Positions 57,313 to 64,000 of a stretch of 64,000 nucleotides of DNA are shown here, one piece after another (within the stretch, counting starts at the first letter, position 1; each line of letters opens with the position of its first letter). This DNA is from Mycobacterium nebraskense (GTDB taxonomy: Bacteria > Actinomycetota > Actinomycetes > Mycobacteriales > Mycobacteriaceae), in contig NZ_LQPH01000151.1 in assembly GCF_002102255.1 (NCBI RefSeq), forward strand, positions 62,001-126,000, given 5' to 3'. Position numbers and translations under genes: made by a program. Below the pieces are notes generated by a model. That model searched no databases, had not been told where the DNA came from, and worked only from the letters and a program-made list of their open reading frames with translations.

Positions 57313-57320
<8 letters not shown>
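56433..57320 (+). CDS. Molybdenum hydroxylase FAD subunit
   Basis: A 295-residue CoxM-type flavoprotein with FAD motifs LAGGQSLVPMLAMRLA near residue 31 and RNRGTLGGSIAHADAAGEYPAVAL near 107, then the C-terminal CO_deh_flav_C domain. The GTG at 56433 overlaps the large subunit stop, and its end overlaps the Fe-S subunit gene by 8 bases, so the three are translationally coupled. It passes electrons from the Fe-S subunit to an acceptor that is not encoded nearby. Confidence 0.9.
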
Positions 57321-57798
<478 letters not shown>

Positions 57799-57902
57799 AG
57801 GTTCACCATCGGCGTGGCATCGACAGGTGCGCGGTTGCACGGGATTTCGTGACTTCGCGCGTAACCTGATTTTCCAATATCGCTGATTATCGGGAGTGGC
57901 AC

Positions 57903-58496
57903 GTGCGGTTTTCGCAAAGGGCACGGTGGAGTCTTGCCGGCGGATCCCTGCTGATTGCGCCCGTGCTGGTCAGTCCGGCGCTGATCGATGGGTGTACGTC
58001 CACCATCGCCGGCCGGCCGGTCGCCGCGCCGGGGGCGGGGCCGGTCGAACCCACGTTCCCCACGCCCAGACCCCCCACGTCGTCGCCGGCGCCCACCGCC
58101 AGCCCGGCCCCCGGCCTCCCGACGACGCCGGCCAACCCGACCGCGCCGGCCGGCGCCATCCCGCTCCCGCCCGACCAGAACGGTTACGTGTTCATCGAAA
58201 CCAAGTCGGGCACCACGCGCTGCCAGATCAACAAGGACACCGTCGGCTGCGAGGCGCCGTTCACCAACTCCCCCATGCAGGACGGCGAGCACGCCAACGG
58301 CGTCAGCGTGGACTCTGCCGGCAAGGTCCAGTGGGTGCTGGGCAACCTGGGGGCGATCCCGACCGTCCAGATCGACTACAAGACCTACAACGCCGCGGGC
58401 TGGACGATCAACGCCACCACCGACGGCACCCGCTTCACCAACGATCACACCGGGCACGGCATGTTCGTGAGCATCGACAAGGTCAACACGTTCTGA
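57903..58496 (+). CDS. lpqJ: Exported lipoprotein-like protein, LpqJ type
   Basis: A 197-residue exported protein. The signal segment is ARWSLAGGSLLIAPVLVSPALIDGC; the Cys near residue 31 is at a lipobox-like place, but the Asp at -2 is unusual, so lipidation is uncertain. A Pro/Thr-rich linker (about residues 40-85) leads to a small beta domain with two Cys (TRCQINKDTVGCEAPF). Position and features match LpqJ (Rv0344c, recalled). The start is the GTG at 57903. Function unknown. Confidence 0.72.
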   Translation: MRFSQRARWSLAGGSLLIAPVLVSPALIDGCTSTIAGRPVAAPGAGPVEPTFPTPRPPTSSPAPTASPAPGLPTTPANPTAPAGAIPLPPDQNGYVFIETKSGTTRCQINKDTVGCEAPFTNSPMQDGEHANGVSVDSAGKVQWVLGNLGAIPTVQIDYKTYNAAGWTINATTDGTRFTNDHTGHGMFVSIDKVNTF

Positions 58497-58541
58497 GCCG
58501 GCCTCAGGGGGCTGGCAGGTGGTGTCAGTACCATCGGTGCC

Positions 58542-59054
58542 GTGGCACGCAAAGGCCCACCCGACGACTTCCACCATCAAGCGACCCAGCATGCCGACTA
58601 CGGTATCGCTGAGCAGCCGACTTCCGGCGATCCCGCGGCGAACCCGCCCGACGGGTTCGAGCAGCCCGAAGCTTTCGACGCCCTGGAGGCCGAACCCACT
58701 CCGTGGTACCGCAGGCCGCCCCTGCTCATCGCCTGGCTGGTGTTCGTCGCGATCCTGATCGCGCTAATCGTCTACGGAATCACCGAGCTGCTGCACGGGG
58801 AACAAGGCACCAGCCCCACCCCAAGCACCAGCCGCACGAGCACGACCACCACCACCACGACGACCACGCCGACCACCAGCACGACGCCGACCACCAGCAG
58901 TGCGGGCGAGGCGCCGGCACAGCAGCCGACGCAGCAGCCGACAGGCCAGCCGAGCCAGCAGCCGACGCATCGGCATCACCTGCCACAGGTGCCGTCAGTG
59001 ATCACGATTCCGGGCGTGCCTACGGTGATCACGGTCCCGCCCGGCCTGCGCTGA
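58542..59054 (+). CDS. Single-pass membrane protein with Thr/Pro-rich outer part
   Basis: A 170-residue protein with an acidic cytosolic N-terminus (about 60 residues), one membrane helix (PLLIAWLVFVAILIALIVYGITELL) and an outer segment made of Thr runs, Pro and Gln (PTPSTSRTST, QQPTQQPTGQPSQQPT), ending VITIPGVPTVITVPPGLR. It has no known domain. The start is the GTG at 58542. It directly precedes a similar-looking protein with an Hsp70-like cytosolic part, 55 bases away, and both tails could span the cell wall (inference). Confidence 0.72.
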   Translation: MARKGPPDDFHHQATQHADYGIAEQPTSGDPAANPPDGFEQPEAFDALEAEPTPWYRRPPLLIAWLVFVAILIALIVYGITELLHGEQGTSPTPSTSRTSTTTTTTTTTPTTSTTPTTSSAGEAPAQQPTQQPTGQPSQQPTHRHHLPQVPSVITIPGVPTVITVPPGLR

Positions 59055-59109
59055 CCCCGTCGGCCGTTATGGTGAGGACCACCGGGGGAGCAGAAGTGGG
59101 GTGCGGGGC

Positions 59110-60813
59110 ATGAGCGAGTCGCTCGGGCTGTCGATTGGGGCGGCCAACCTGGTGGCGGCCCGCGCGGGCAGCGCCCCGGTGGTCCGCAGCGCCGTGTTGA
59201 CCCTCTTCGAACACCGGCCGACCGAAGTTGGTCTGCCGGAGGAAAACCCGAACCTCACCGAAAACGGGATGGTGCTGCGCGGATTCGTCGAGCGCGTCGG
59301 CGACCGGTCCCCCTTGGTGGCGCCCGACGGGACGAAGTACCTCGGCGAGGTGCTGACGGTCGAGGCGATCGAGGCCATGGCCCGCAGCGTCGGCTACGGC
59401 AGACCGATCACCATCGCCGTTCCCGCGTACTGGTCCGAAGCCCAGTTCGCCGCCCTGCGTGACGAATTCTTCGCCCAGCCGGATCTCGCCCGCGGCGGCG
59501 TGGCCCCGGTGCTGGTGTCCGACGCCACCGCCGCGATCGCGGCGCTTCGCGGCAGGCCGGGATTCCCGACCGCCGGCGTCGTCGCCCTGTGCGATTTCGG
59601 CGCCAGCGGCACCAGCGTCACCCTGATGGACGCCGGGGCCAACTTCGCCCGCATCGGCCCCTCGGTGCGCTACGCCGATTTTTCCGGCGACGCAATCGAT
59701 CAGCTCGTTCTCGGCGGCCTGCGGGCCTCCGATGACACCATGGCCGACCTGGGCAGCACCGTGCGGATCGGCTCGCAGTCCCGCCTGCTCGGCGAATGCC
59801 GGCGCGCCAAGGAGCAACTGTCGACCGCCGCGACCGCCACCGTCGCTGGCGTGCAGCTGTCCCGCGCCGAGCTGGAGCAACTGATCTCCGAACCGCTCGA
59901 CCGGTTCCTGGGCACCATCGATGAAGCGTTGCGCCGCAACGGGATTCCGAAGGCCAGGCTGGCCGCCGTGGCGAGTGCCGGCGGCGGTGCCAGCATCCCG
60001 CTGCTCGCCACGCGGCTGTCGGAGCGCTTTCAGGTGCCGGTCCACACCGCGCCGCAGCCCGCGGTCAGCGCCGCCGTCGGCGCGGCGGTGCTCGGCGAGC
60101 AGCAGGGGTCGGCCGGCGTCCCGACCGCCGCGGGCGCCGTAGTGGAAACCCCGACCGAAACGGTCGGCACCGCCGGAATCGACATGACCCAAGCCGCGTG
60201 GGCCGCCCAGGCCACCGACGTCGACGGCGCCCTGGCCTGGTCCCAAGACGCCGACGGCGCGAACGAGCCGGTGCCCTACACCGGGCGCGACGCCACTGGC
60301 GAATACACCAGTGCAACAAGGGATTTCGATGGCGCCACCGGGGAGCGCTACGCCGCCGAGGAGGGCCGGCTGCCGTGGTACAAACGCACGGCGCTGGTCT
60401 TGACCGTCGCCGGCGCGGCGGCGGCGGTGCTGGTGGCCGTCCTGTTGGCGATCAACCTGGGGCTCACGAAGTCCAACCCGGCCGTCACCACCCCGCCGAA
60501 AGCACCGCCTCCCCCGCAAACGTCGCAAACCGTGACCATCACCGGACCGGACAACAGCACCACCGTGACGGTCGTCCCACCACCACCGCCGCCGCCATCG
60601 TCCTCGTCCGAGCAGGCGCCCACCACCACGACAACCGCGCCGCCGACCACGACCACCACCACCACGCCCCCGCCGACGACCACCACAACGACCCCCCCAC
60701 CGACCACCACGACCGCCCCGCCGACCACGACGTCGCAGGTGACCACCACGGCGGCACCCCCCACCACGACCCGCTTCCGGCCGCTCCTGCCGCCTTTCCT
60801 GCCCCAGCCCTGA
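59110..60813 (+). CDS. Hsp70-like (actin-ATPase) membrane protein with Thr/Pro-rich tail
   Basis: A 567-residue protein. Residues 1-345 are a divergent DnaK-type ATPase domain (LGLSIGAANLVAARAG in place of GIDLGTTNS, VVALCDFGASGTSVTLMDAG as phosphate 2, VASAGGGASIPLLATRL as the adenosine loop), without the substrate-binding domain. After a linker comes one membrane helix near 435-455 (TALVLTVAGAAAAVLVAVLLAI) and an outer tail of 110 residues made of Thr and Pro. The catalytic residues are partly changed, so ATPase activity is uncertain. The start is the ATG at 59110, with an in-frame GTG at 59101. Function unknown. Confidence 0.8.
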   Translation: MSESLGLSIGAANLVAARAGSAPVVRSAVLTLFEHRPTEVGLPEENPNLTENGMVLRGFVERVGDRSPLVAPDGTKYLGEVLTVEAIEAMARSVGYGRPITIAVPAYWSEAQFAALRDEFFAQPDLARGGVAPVLVSDATAAIAALRGRPGFPTAGVVALCDFGASGTSVTLMDAGANFARIGPSVRYADFSGDAIDQLVLGGLRASDDTMADLGSTVRIGSQSRLLGECRRAKEQLSTAATATVAGVQLSRAELEQLISEPLDRFLGTIDEALRRNGIPKARLAAVASAGGGASIPLLATRLSERFQVPVHTAPQPAVSAAVGAAVLGEQQGSAGVPTAAGAVVETPTETVGTAGIDMTQAAWAAQATDVDGALAWSQDADGANEPVPYTGRDATGEYTSATRDFDGATGERYAAEEGRLPWYKRTALVLTVAGAAAAVLVAVLLAINLGLTKSNPAVTTPPKAPPPPQTSQTVTITGPDNSTTVTVVPPPPPPPSSSSEQAPTTTTTAPPTTTTTTTPPPTTTTTTPPPTTTTAPPTTTSQVTTTAAPPTTTRFRPLLPPFLPQP

Positions 60814-60847
60814 CACGGCCGGTCACGGTGGCGCCCGTCACGGCAAG

Positions 60848-60866
60848 TTAGGGCAGCCTTTCTCGC
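60848..60866. promoter_or_regulatory. Possible IdeR iron-box half-site before the Fe-S reductase gene
   Basis: TTAGGGCAGCCT begins at 60848 and equals the left half of the 19-base IdeR iron box (TTAGGTTAGGCTAACCTAA type). The right half is degraded. It lies about 90 bases upstream of the GTG at 60956, where a repressor or activator site would be expected. Confidence 0.35.
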
Positions 60867-60955
60867 GTCGAAAGCTGCGGAGATGTAACTATGAGCGGGG
60901 CTAAGCAGGCAAACAAAACGCAGGCTGAATCAACAATGCATTGGGGAGATCTTCT

Positions 60956-63751
60956 GTGACAACGCAGATGCTCATCAGACTGGTCGTGGGCATGGGTATG
61001 ACGCTGGTCGTGGCCGCATTGGCTGCCCGGCGGGTCCTGTGGCTGTTCAAGCTGATCACGTCCGGGAAGCCCGCCCCGGGGCACACCGACGAGCCCGGCA
61101 AGCGAATCTGGGCAGAGGTCTCCGAGGTCTTCGGGCAGCGCCGCCTGCTCAAGTGGTCGATCCCCGGCCTGGCGCACTTCTTCACCATGTGGGGATTCTT
61201 CATCCTGCTCACCGTCTACATCGAGGCCTACGGGCTGCTGTTCCAGGACAACTTCCACATCCCGATCATCGGGCGCTGGGACGCGCTGGGCTTCCTGCAG
61301 GACTTCTTCGCCACCGCGGTATTCCTCGGCATCGCCACCTTCGCCGTCATCCGGTTGACGCGCAGCCCGCGTGAGATCGGCCGCTCGTCGCGGTTCTACG
61401 GCTCGCACACCGGTGGCGCGTGGCTGATCCTGTTCATGATCTTCAACGTCATCTGGACCTACGTGCTGGTCCGCGGGTCCGCGGTCAACAACGGCACGTT
61501 GCCCTACGGCAAGCCGGCGTTCCTGTCGCACCTGTTCGGCGCGATCCTGCGACCGCTGGGCCAGCCCGCCAACGAGATCATCGAGACCACGGCGCTGCTG
61601 GCGCACATCGGCGTCATGCTGGCGTTCCTGGTCATCGTGCTGCACTCCAAGCACCTGCACATCTTCTCGGCGCCGATCAACGTCATTTTCAAGCGACTGC
61701 CCGACGGGCTCGGCCCGCTGCTGCCGGTCCAATACGACGGCAAGCCGGTCGACTTCGAGAACCCGCCGGACGAGGCCACCTTCGGCCGAGGCAAGATTGA
61801 GGACTTCAGCTGGAAGGCGATGCTCGACTTCGCCACCTGCACCGAGTGCGGGCGCTGCCAGTCGCAGTGCCCGGCCTGGAACACGGGCAAGCCGCTCTCG
61901 CCCAAGCTCGTCATCATGGACCTGCGGGACCACTGGATGGCCAAGGCGCCCTACATCCTGGGTGAGAAAAGCGCGGAGCCGCTCGCAGGCCTCGACCTCG
62001 AAACGGTCCACGAAGAGGGCCACCATGTGCCGGAGTCCGGATTCGGACGGGTGCCCGGGCACGGGCCGGAACAGGCCGCCCGCCCGCTGGTCGGCACCGA
62101 GGAACAGGGCGGCGTCATCGACCCCGACGTGCTGTGGTCCTGCGTGAGCTGCGGCGCCTGCGTCGAACAGTGCCCGGTGGACATCGAGCACGTCGACCAC
62201 ATCATCGACATGCGCCGCTACCAGGTGATGATGGAGTCGGAGTTCCCCTCCGAACTGTCGGTGTTGTTCAAGAATCTGGAGACCAAGGCCAACCCGTGGG
62301 GCCAGAACGCCTCCGACCGGACCAACTGGATCGACGAGGTGGACTTCGACGTCCCCGTCTACGGCGAAGACGTCGACAGCTTCGACGGCTACGAGTACCT
62401 GTTCTGGGTGGGCTGCGCCGGCGCCTACGACGACAAGGCCAAGAAGACCACCAAGGCCGTCGCCGAGCTGCTGGCCATCGCCGGTGTGAAGTACCTGGTG
62501 CTGGGGACCGGCGAAACCTGCAACGGCGACTCCGCGCGCCGCTCGGGCAACGAGTTCCTCTTCCAGCAGCTGGCCGCCCAAGCCGTCGAGACCCTGGACG
62601 GCGTGTTCGAGGGCGTGGAAACCGTCGACCGCAAGATCGTCGTCACCTGTCCGCACTGCTTCAACACCCTGGGCCGCGAATACCGGCAGCTGGGCGCGAA
62701 CTACTCGGTGTTGCACCACACCCAACTGCTCAACCGGCTGATCCGCGACAACAAGCTGGTACCGGTGACGCCTGTCTCTCAAGACATCACCTACCACGAC
62801 CCCTGCTACCTGGGCCGGCACAACAAGGTCTACGAGGCGCCGCGCGAGCTGATCGGGGCCGCGGGGGCGACGCTCACCGAGATGCCGCGCCACGCCGAGC
62901 GCAGCTTCTGCTGCGGCGCGGGCGGCGCGCGGATGTGGATGGAAGAGCACATCGGCAAGCGGATCAACCACGAACGCGTCGACGAGGCGCTGGCCACCGG
63001 GGCCGCGACCATCGCGACCGCATGCCCGTTCTGCCGGGTGATGGTCACCGACGGTGTCAACGACCGAGCCGAAGAGGCCGGCCGGACCGGCGTCGAGGTG
63101 CTCGACGTCGCGCAGGTGCTGCTCGGGTCGCTCGACCGCGACACGGTGAAGCTGCCGGAGAAGGGCACGGCCGCGAAGGAAGCCGAAAAGCGCGCCGCTC
63201 AGGCGCCCAAGGCCACGGCGACCGTTGAGGCACCCGCCAAGGAGACCGAGGAGGCGCCCGCCGAGGCGGCCCCGAAGCCCGAAGCCGCGGCCGCCGCGCC
63301 CGCGCCCGCGAAGGGGCTGGGCATCGCCGGCGGCGCCAAGAAGCCCGGGAAGAAGACGGCCGAACCCGCCGCAGAAGCCGCGGCCGCCGCGCCCGTGAAG
63401 GGGCTGGGCATCGCCGGCGGCGCCAAGCGTCCCGGCGCCAAGAAGGCCGCTCCTGCCGAGGCCGAGGCCAAAACGGAGGCGCCCGCGGAGTCTCCGGCGG
63501 CCCCCGCCGCCCCGGTTAAGGGGCTGGGCATCGCCGCCGGCGCCAAGCGTCCGGGAGCCAAGAAGGCCGAGGCGCCCAAGGCTGAGGCCCCCAAGGCCGA
63601 GGCTCAGCCCGCCGAACAGGCGGAAGCCGAGCCCGAGCCGACGCCGAAAGCCGAGCCGGCAAAGCAAACCGACGGCGAGAACGCACCGGCGGGCCCGCCG
63701 GTAAAGGGGCTGGGTATCGCGCGGGGAGCCCGCCCGCCGGGCAAGCGCTGA
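60956..63751 (+). CDS. Membrane Fe-S oxidoreductase, HdrD/GlpC-like (Rv0338c type)
   Basis: A 931-residue protein. About five N-terminal helices (residues 5-250) resemble NarI-type cytochrome b membrane parts. Two [4Fe-4S] motifs follow (CTECGRCQSQCP at 295, CVSCGACVEQCP at 396). Two CCG cysteine-rich domains are of the heterodisulfide reductase type (CPHCFN near 565, HDPCYLG and CCGAGG at 652). The last 145 residues are an Ala/Pro/Glu-rich tail with four KGLGIAGGAK repeats. It probably passes electrons between a dehydrogenase and quinone; the partner is unknown. The start is the GTG at 60956. It corresponds to Rv0338c (recalled). Confidence 0.88.
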   Translation: MTTQMLIRLVVGMGMTLVVAALAARRVLWLFKLITSGKPAPGHTDEPGKRIWAEVSEVFGQRRLLKWSIPGLAHFFTMWGFFILLTVYIEAYGLLFQDNFHIPIIGRWDALGFLQDFFATAVFLGIATFAVIRLTRSPREIGRSSRFYGSHTGGAWLILFMIFNVIWTYVLVRGSAVNNGTLPYGKPAFLSHLFGAILRPLGQPANEIIETTALLAHIGVMLAFLVIVLHSKHLHIFSAPINVIFKRLPDGLGPLLPVQYDGKPVDFENPPDEATFGRGKIEDFSWKAMLDFATCTECGRCQSQCPAWNTGKPLSPKLVIMDLRDHWMAKAPYILGEKSAEPLAGLDLETVHEEGHHVPESGFGRVPGHGPEQAARPLVGTEEQGGVIDPDVLWSCVSCGACVEQCPVDIEHVDHIIDMRRYQVMMESEFPSELSVLFKNLETKANPWGQNASDRTNWIDEVDFDVPVYGEDVDSFDGYEYLFWVGCAGAYDDKAKKTTKAVAELLAIAGVKYLVLGTGETCNGDSARRSGNEFLFQQLAAQAVETLDGVFEGVETVDRKIVVTCPHCFNTLGREYRQLGANYSVLHHTQLLNRLIRDNKLVPVTPVSQDITYHDPCYLGRHNKVYEAPRELIGAAGATLTEMPRHAERSFCCGAGGARMWMEEHIGKRINHERVDEALATGAATIATACPFCRVMVTDGVNDRAEEAGRTGVEVLDVAQVLLGSLDRDTVKLPEKGTAAKEAEKRAAQAPKATATVEAPAKETEEAPAEAAPKPEAAAAAPAPAKGLGIAGGAKKPGKKTAEPAAEAAAAAPVKGLGIAGGAKRPGAKKAAPAEAEAKTEAPAESPAAPAAPVKGLGIAAGAKRPGAKKAEAPKAEAPKAEAQPAEQAEAEPEPTPKAEPAKQTDGENAPAGPPVKGLGIARGARPPGKR
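63311..63733 (+). repeat. Four KGLGIAxGAK repeats in the C-terminal tail of the Fe-S reductase
   Basis: Units of 30 bases begin at 63311, 63398, 63518 and 63704. In protein they read KGLGIAGGAKKPG, KGLGIAGGAKRPG, KGLGIAAGAKRPG and KGLGIARGARPPG, separated by Ala/Pro/Glu-rich spacers of varied length. The first three are almost identical in DNA, so the tail has probably changed length by recombination. Confidence 0.9.
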
Positions 63752-63767
63752 CCTGGGATTTTGCCGC

Positions 63768-63796
63768 TTGACAGCAAATTCCAGTGGACAGTAGTG
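63768..63796 (+). promoter_or_regulatory. Possible promoter of aspC
   Basis: A consensus TTGACA at 63768-63773 is followed after 17 bases by GTAGTG (63791-63796), 14 bases before the GTG start. The -35 is good and the -10 poor. Confidence 0.35.
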
Positions 63797-63810
63797 GCAC
63801 CATTGGTGAC

Positions 63811-64000
63811 GTGACCACTCACCAGCTGCCCCTGCACGCTTCCGCTCACCACCGGCAGCGTGTCTTCGCGCAGTCGTCCAAGCTTCAGGGCGTTCTGTAC
63901 GAGATACGCGGCCCGGTGCACCAGCACGCCGCGCGGCTGGAGGCCGAAGGGCACCGCATCCTCAAGCTCAACATCGGCAACCCGGCGCCGTTCGGCTTCG
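63811..64000 (+). CDS. aspC: Aminotransferase AspC/AlaA-like (partial, 3' end off window)
   Basis: The first 63 codons are visible from the GTG at 63811 and the frame runs off the right edge. The N-terminus reads RVFAQSSKLQGVLYEIRGPVHQHAARLEAEGHRILKLNIGNPAPFGF, typical of class I aminotransferases of the Rv0337c type, where LNIGNPAPFGF is the start of the PLP fold. Whether alanine or aspartate is the main substrate cannot be told; mycobacterial AspC of this locus is often regarded as an alanine aminotransferase. It follows the Fe-S reductase by 59 bases. Confidence 0.85.
   Translation, partial: MTTHQLPLHASAHHRQRVFAQSSKLQGVLYEIRGPVHQHAARLEAEGHRILKLNIGNPAPFGF

Noticed and set aside
60620..60770. 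ACC/CCG microsatellite as a non-coding repeat array
   Set aside because: It lies in frame in the Thr/Pro tail of the Hsp70-like protein and is explained by that composition.
60848..63667. 939-codon open frame on the minus strand opposite the Fe-S reductase
   Set aside because: It is the antisense shadow of a gene with clear Fe-S motifs; the translation is Gly/Arg/Leu low-complexity without domains, as expected in GC-rich DNA.

Overview
The window is a stretch of high-GC actinobacterial chromosome that reads as Mycobacterium. The gene families are mycobacterial (TtfA, an LpqJ-like lipoprotein, a PknH-type sensor domain, AnsP2, NdhA, a Rv0338c-type Fe-S reductase), GTG starts are common, and HspR/HAIR heat-shock control is visible in the DNA. 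Most genes correspond, from memory, to M. tuberculosis Rv0337c-Rv0400c. Several loci absent from that species at these positions (eutBC, a fused CoA-transferase, DUF2207-LemA, a CDF transporter, a second molybdenum-hydroxylase cluster) point to an environmental or MAC-like mycobacterium; the species cannot be fixed from this sequence. I saw no IS element, CRISPR array, rRNA, tRNA, PE or PPE gene.

Layout. 1-724: edge methyltransferase and a small membrane protein. 793-5158: acyl-CoA oxidation operon (SDR, FadE7, FadE, TetR, secreted protein). 5300-5565: decayed 2OG-Fe(II) oxygenase. 5576-9395: sensor-domain protein, ndhA, metZ and rhodanese. 9470-12680: purA, thioesterase and purT on one strand. 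12935-19824: secreted phosphatase, M50 protease, CDF transporter with an operator-like palindrome, fba and DedA. 19845-24609: fused 3-oxoacid CoA-transferase, GH76 and ethanolamine ammonia-lyase. 24473-34047: form I aerobic CO dehydrogenase operon with maturation genes and a divergent LysR regulator. 34106-37945: 32-bp perfect palindrome, rRNA/tRNA methyltransferase, lipoprotein, pyrE, SDR and ttfA. 38154-43227: DUF2207, LemA and clpB. 43352-47640: DUF3060 protein, TetR/membrane protein pair with two operator boxes, type II flavohaemoglobin and an epimerase. 47637-51746: hspR, dnaJ, grpE and dnaK. 52012-57798: ansP2, MobA-like protein and a second, non-CO molybdenum hydroxylase. 57903-64000: lipoprotein, two Thr/Pro-rich membrane proteins (one Hsp70-like), Fe-S reductase and the start of aspC.

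Themes. Two xanthine-dehydrogenase-family enzymes are present. Only the first has the CO-dehydrogenase active-site signature, while the only MobA-like cofactor gene lies beside the second. clpB and the dnaK operon each carry HAIR repeats and hspR is in the dnaK operon, so one repressor very likely controls both. Compared with the remembered M. tuberculosis order, the block from the purA-linked thioesterase to the flavohaemoglobin is inverted relative to both flanks, and purT sits directly behind purA and the thioesterase.

The strongest leads are the orphan 32-bp palindrome at 34106, the EutC reading frame that runs 137 nt into the CoxE-like gene, the non-CO molybdenum hydroxylase cluster, the XdhC-YHS fusion and the metal-operator-like palindrome at 15626. 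Nothing here is convincing as a wholly new multi-gene defence or mobile system.
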